DNA from: Rhodococcus koreensis
GTDB lineage: Bacteria > Actinomycetota > Actinomycetes > Mycobacteriales > Mycobacteriaceae
NCBI RefSeq assembly: GCF_900105905.1
Contig: NZ_FNSV01000005.1
Location: 4,898,001 to 4,962,000, forward strand
DNA length: 64,000 nucleotides
Reading direction: 5' to 3'
This document shows, piece after piece, positions 62,740 to 64,000 of the stretch (positions are counted from its first letter, which is position 1; each line of letters begins with the position of its first letter). The notes beneath the pieces are model-generated. The model worked only from the letters and a program-made list of their open reading frames with translations, searched no databases and was not told the origin of the DNA. Made by a program: the position numbers and the translations under genes.

Positions 62740-64000
62740 ATGTCAGCTAGCACCGAGACACACCACGCGTCCGAGGCCGACCTCACCGCACCACGGCCCC
62801 GACCCGCACTCGGCTCGAAGAACGGGCGCCTGCACCAGGTTCCCCACATCGCGGGACTGATCCTGGGCGTCTTCTCGGTGCTCGTATTCCTGTGGAGCAT
62901 CTCGCCGGTACTGCGCTACTACGTGCACGTGCCGCGGGAGTACGTCGACACCTACTACTTCGACGCTCCCGACACCAGCCTGTCGTGGGCGCTGGTGGTC
63001 GCGCTGCTCGCGGCGGCGCTGGCGAGCCGCAAGCGCATCGCCTGGTGGCTGCTGACGATCTATCTGACTCTGATCCTGATCACCAACGTGATCGTGAGCA
63101 TCACCGACCGGAACGTGAACGCGATGGTCGCCGCCGTGGTCCAGGTGGTGCTGATCGGAATCCTGATCGCGGCCCGGCCCGAGTTCTACACCCGGGTCCG
63201 GCGCGGTGCAGGCTGGAAAGCGCTGGGCGTGCTCATCGTCGGACTCGCCATCGGCACCCTCGTCGGGTGGGGACTCGTCGAATTGTTCCCCGGCACGCTG
63301 CCGCAGGGCGAGCGTTTCCTGTGGGCGCTCAACCGCGTGACCGCGCTCGCCGCCGCCGACAACGAACAGTTCAGCGGTCGACCACACGGATTCGTCAACA
63401 CGCTCCTCGGCCTGTTCGGCGCGATCGCCCTCCTCGCCGCCGTCATCACCCTGTTCCGCGCCCAGCGCTCCCACAACGCGCTCACCGGCAACGACGAATC
63501 GGCGTTGCGCGGACTGCTGTTGCAGTGCGGCGCCGACGACTCCCTCGGCTACTTCGCCACCCGCCGCGACAAGGCCGTCGTGTTCGCCCCCAGCGGGAAA
63601 GCGGCCATCACGTACCGTGTCGAACTGGGCGTGTGCCTGGCCAGTGGCGATCCGATCGGCGATCCGGAGGCGTGGCCGCACGCGATCGAGGCGTGGCAGG
63701 CGCTCGCGTCCCAATACGGTTGGGCCACCGCCGTGATGGGCGCCAGCGAGACCGGGGCCACCGCCTACAACAAGGCCGGTCTCACCGTCCTCCAACTCGG
63801 CGACGAAGCGATCCTCCGCACCCGCGAGTTCAACCTCAGCGGACGCGACATGCGGCAGGTCCGCCAGGCCGTCACCCGGGTCCGCCGCCAGGGCGTCACC
63901 GTCCGGATCCGCAGGCACCGCGACGTTCCCCCCGAGGAGATGGCCGAGGCCATCCGGCTCGCGGACGCCTGGCGCGACACCGATACCGAGCGCGGCTTCT
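62740..64000 (+). CDS. lysX: LysX-type lysylphosphatidylglycerol synthase, N-terminal part (cut by window)
   Basis: 420 codons are visible, open to the right edge. Membrane part with about six helices (HIAGLILGVFSVLVFLWSISP; LSWALVVALLAAALASRKRIAWWLLTIYL) matches mycobacterial LysX, then the MprF/DUF2156 GNAT-like domain with LGVCLASGDPIGDPEAW and YGWATAVMGASE. LysX adds lysine to phosphatidylglycerol and gives resistance to cationic peptides; full-length proteins end in a lysyl-tRNA synthetase domain, which lies outside the window, so the shorter MprF-only form is possible. Start has GGGAAGG. Confidence 0.85.
   Translation, partial: MSASTETHHASEADLTAPRPRPALGSKNGRLHQVPHIAGLILGVFSVLVFLWSISPVLRYYVHVPREYVDTYYFDAPDTSLSWALVVALLAAALASRKRIAWWLLTIYLTLILITNVIVSITDRNVNAMVAAVVQVVLIGILIAARPEFYTRVRRGAGWKALGVLIVGLAIGTLVGWGLVELFPGTLPQGERFLWALNRVTALAAADNEQFSGRPHGFVNTLLGLFGAIALLAAVITLFRAQRSHNALTGNDESALRGLLLQCGADDSLGYFATRRDKAVVFAPSGKAAITYRVELGVCLASGDPIGDPEAWPHAIEAWQALASQYGWATAVMGASETGATAYNKAGLTVLQLGDEAILRTREFNLSGRDMRQVRQAVTRVRRQGVTVRIRRHRDVPPEEMAEAIRLADAWRDTDTERGF

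Overview
The window is high-GC DNA from a mycolic-acid actinobacterium, most probably a large-genome Rhodococcus of the R. jostii / R. opacus type. The main clues are an acyl-CoA carboxylase with a separate epsilon subunit, a LysX-type MprF protein, a PHA cycle, several acyl-CoA ligases, many MFS carriers, and frequent GTG starts and ATGA/GTGA gene overlaps. No rRNA, tRNA, CRISPR array or intact insertion sequence was seen. The genus call is inference from gene content.

Layout. 0-8 kb: an MFS carrier (cut by the window edge) diverges from an unusual regulator that joins a decayed IS630-type transposase to a GntR/FCD regulator. Then come acyl-CoA-binding protein, an alpha/beta hydrolase, a beta-lactamase-like lipoprotein, an MBL-fold hydrolase, and a divergent HxlR regulator / RutE-type nitroreductase pair with ACTAGT repeats between them. 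8.3-9.3 kb: a gas-vesicle GvpA-type protein with no other gvp genes, and an AhpD-like protein. 9.3-15.7 kb: a complete D-glucarate pathway on the minus strand (transporter, ketoglutarate-semialdehyde dehydrogenase, ketodeoxyglucarate dehydratase, glucarate dehydratase). It ends in a terminator and is followed by a LysR regulator. A perfect LysR-type box lies upstream of the operon. 15.7-18.5 kb: acetyltransferase, class II glutamine amidotransferase, APC permease.

18.8-23.7 kb: a tightly coupled operon of M24 peptidase, a 20-codon small ORF, an amino-acid permease, a small membrane protein, an M20 dipeptidase and a four-helix membrane protein (DUF7144-like). 23.6-34.6 kb: an AraC regulator with a 22-bp direct repeat upstream diverges from quinone oxidoreductase, TauD-type dioxygenase and beta-keto-acid cleavage enzyme. 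After a large hairpin follow an MFS carrier, a hydrolase, an acyl-CoA ligase and a PHA cycle (PhaC, MaoC/PhaJ-like, PhaZ).

34.7-48.3 kb: a membrane- and energy-related region. It holds a DHA2 efflux pump, an Abhydrolase_9 protein, three more DUF7144 paralogues, a large membrane protein, two SHOCT proteins, a DUF6325-like protein, a three-helix-bundle protein, PPK2 polyphosphate kinase, a P-type ATPase with a non-canonical TM4 motif, and a SulP transporter. A broken IS630 fragment between 46-bp direct repeats sits here. 48.3-53.8 kb: GlxA-type regulator divergent from an MFS carrier, FadD15-like acyl-CoA synthetase, a TipA-like MerR regulator with an internal start, and a DUF5313 protein. 53.9-58.6 kb: acyl-CoA carboxylase beta, epsilon and alpha subunits facing an IclR regulator across a perfect 19-bp hairpin. 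58.7-64 kb: MpaB-type protein, small secreted protein, TetR regulator, NmrA-type reductase, RraA-like protein, S4 RNA-binding protein, and the start of lysX.

The most unusual items are the transposase-GntR fusion (1.3-2.9 kb), the DUF7144/SHOCT/PPK2/P-type ATPase/SulP block (36-48 kb) and the dioxygenase/BKACE/PHA cluster (25-35 kb). Domain and motif statements are read by eye; no database search was run.
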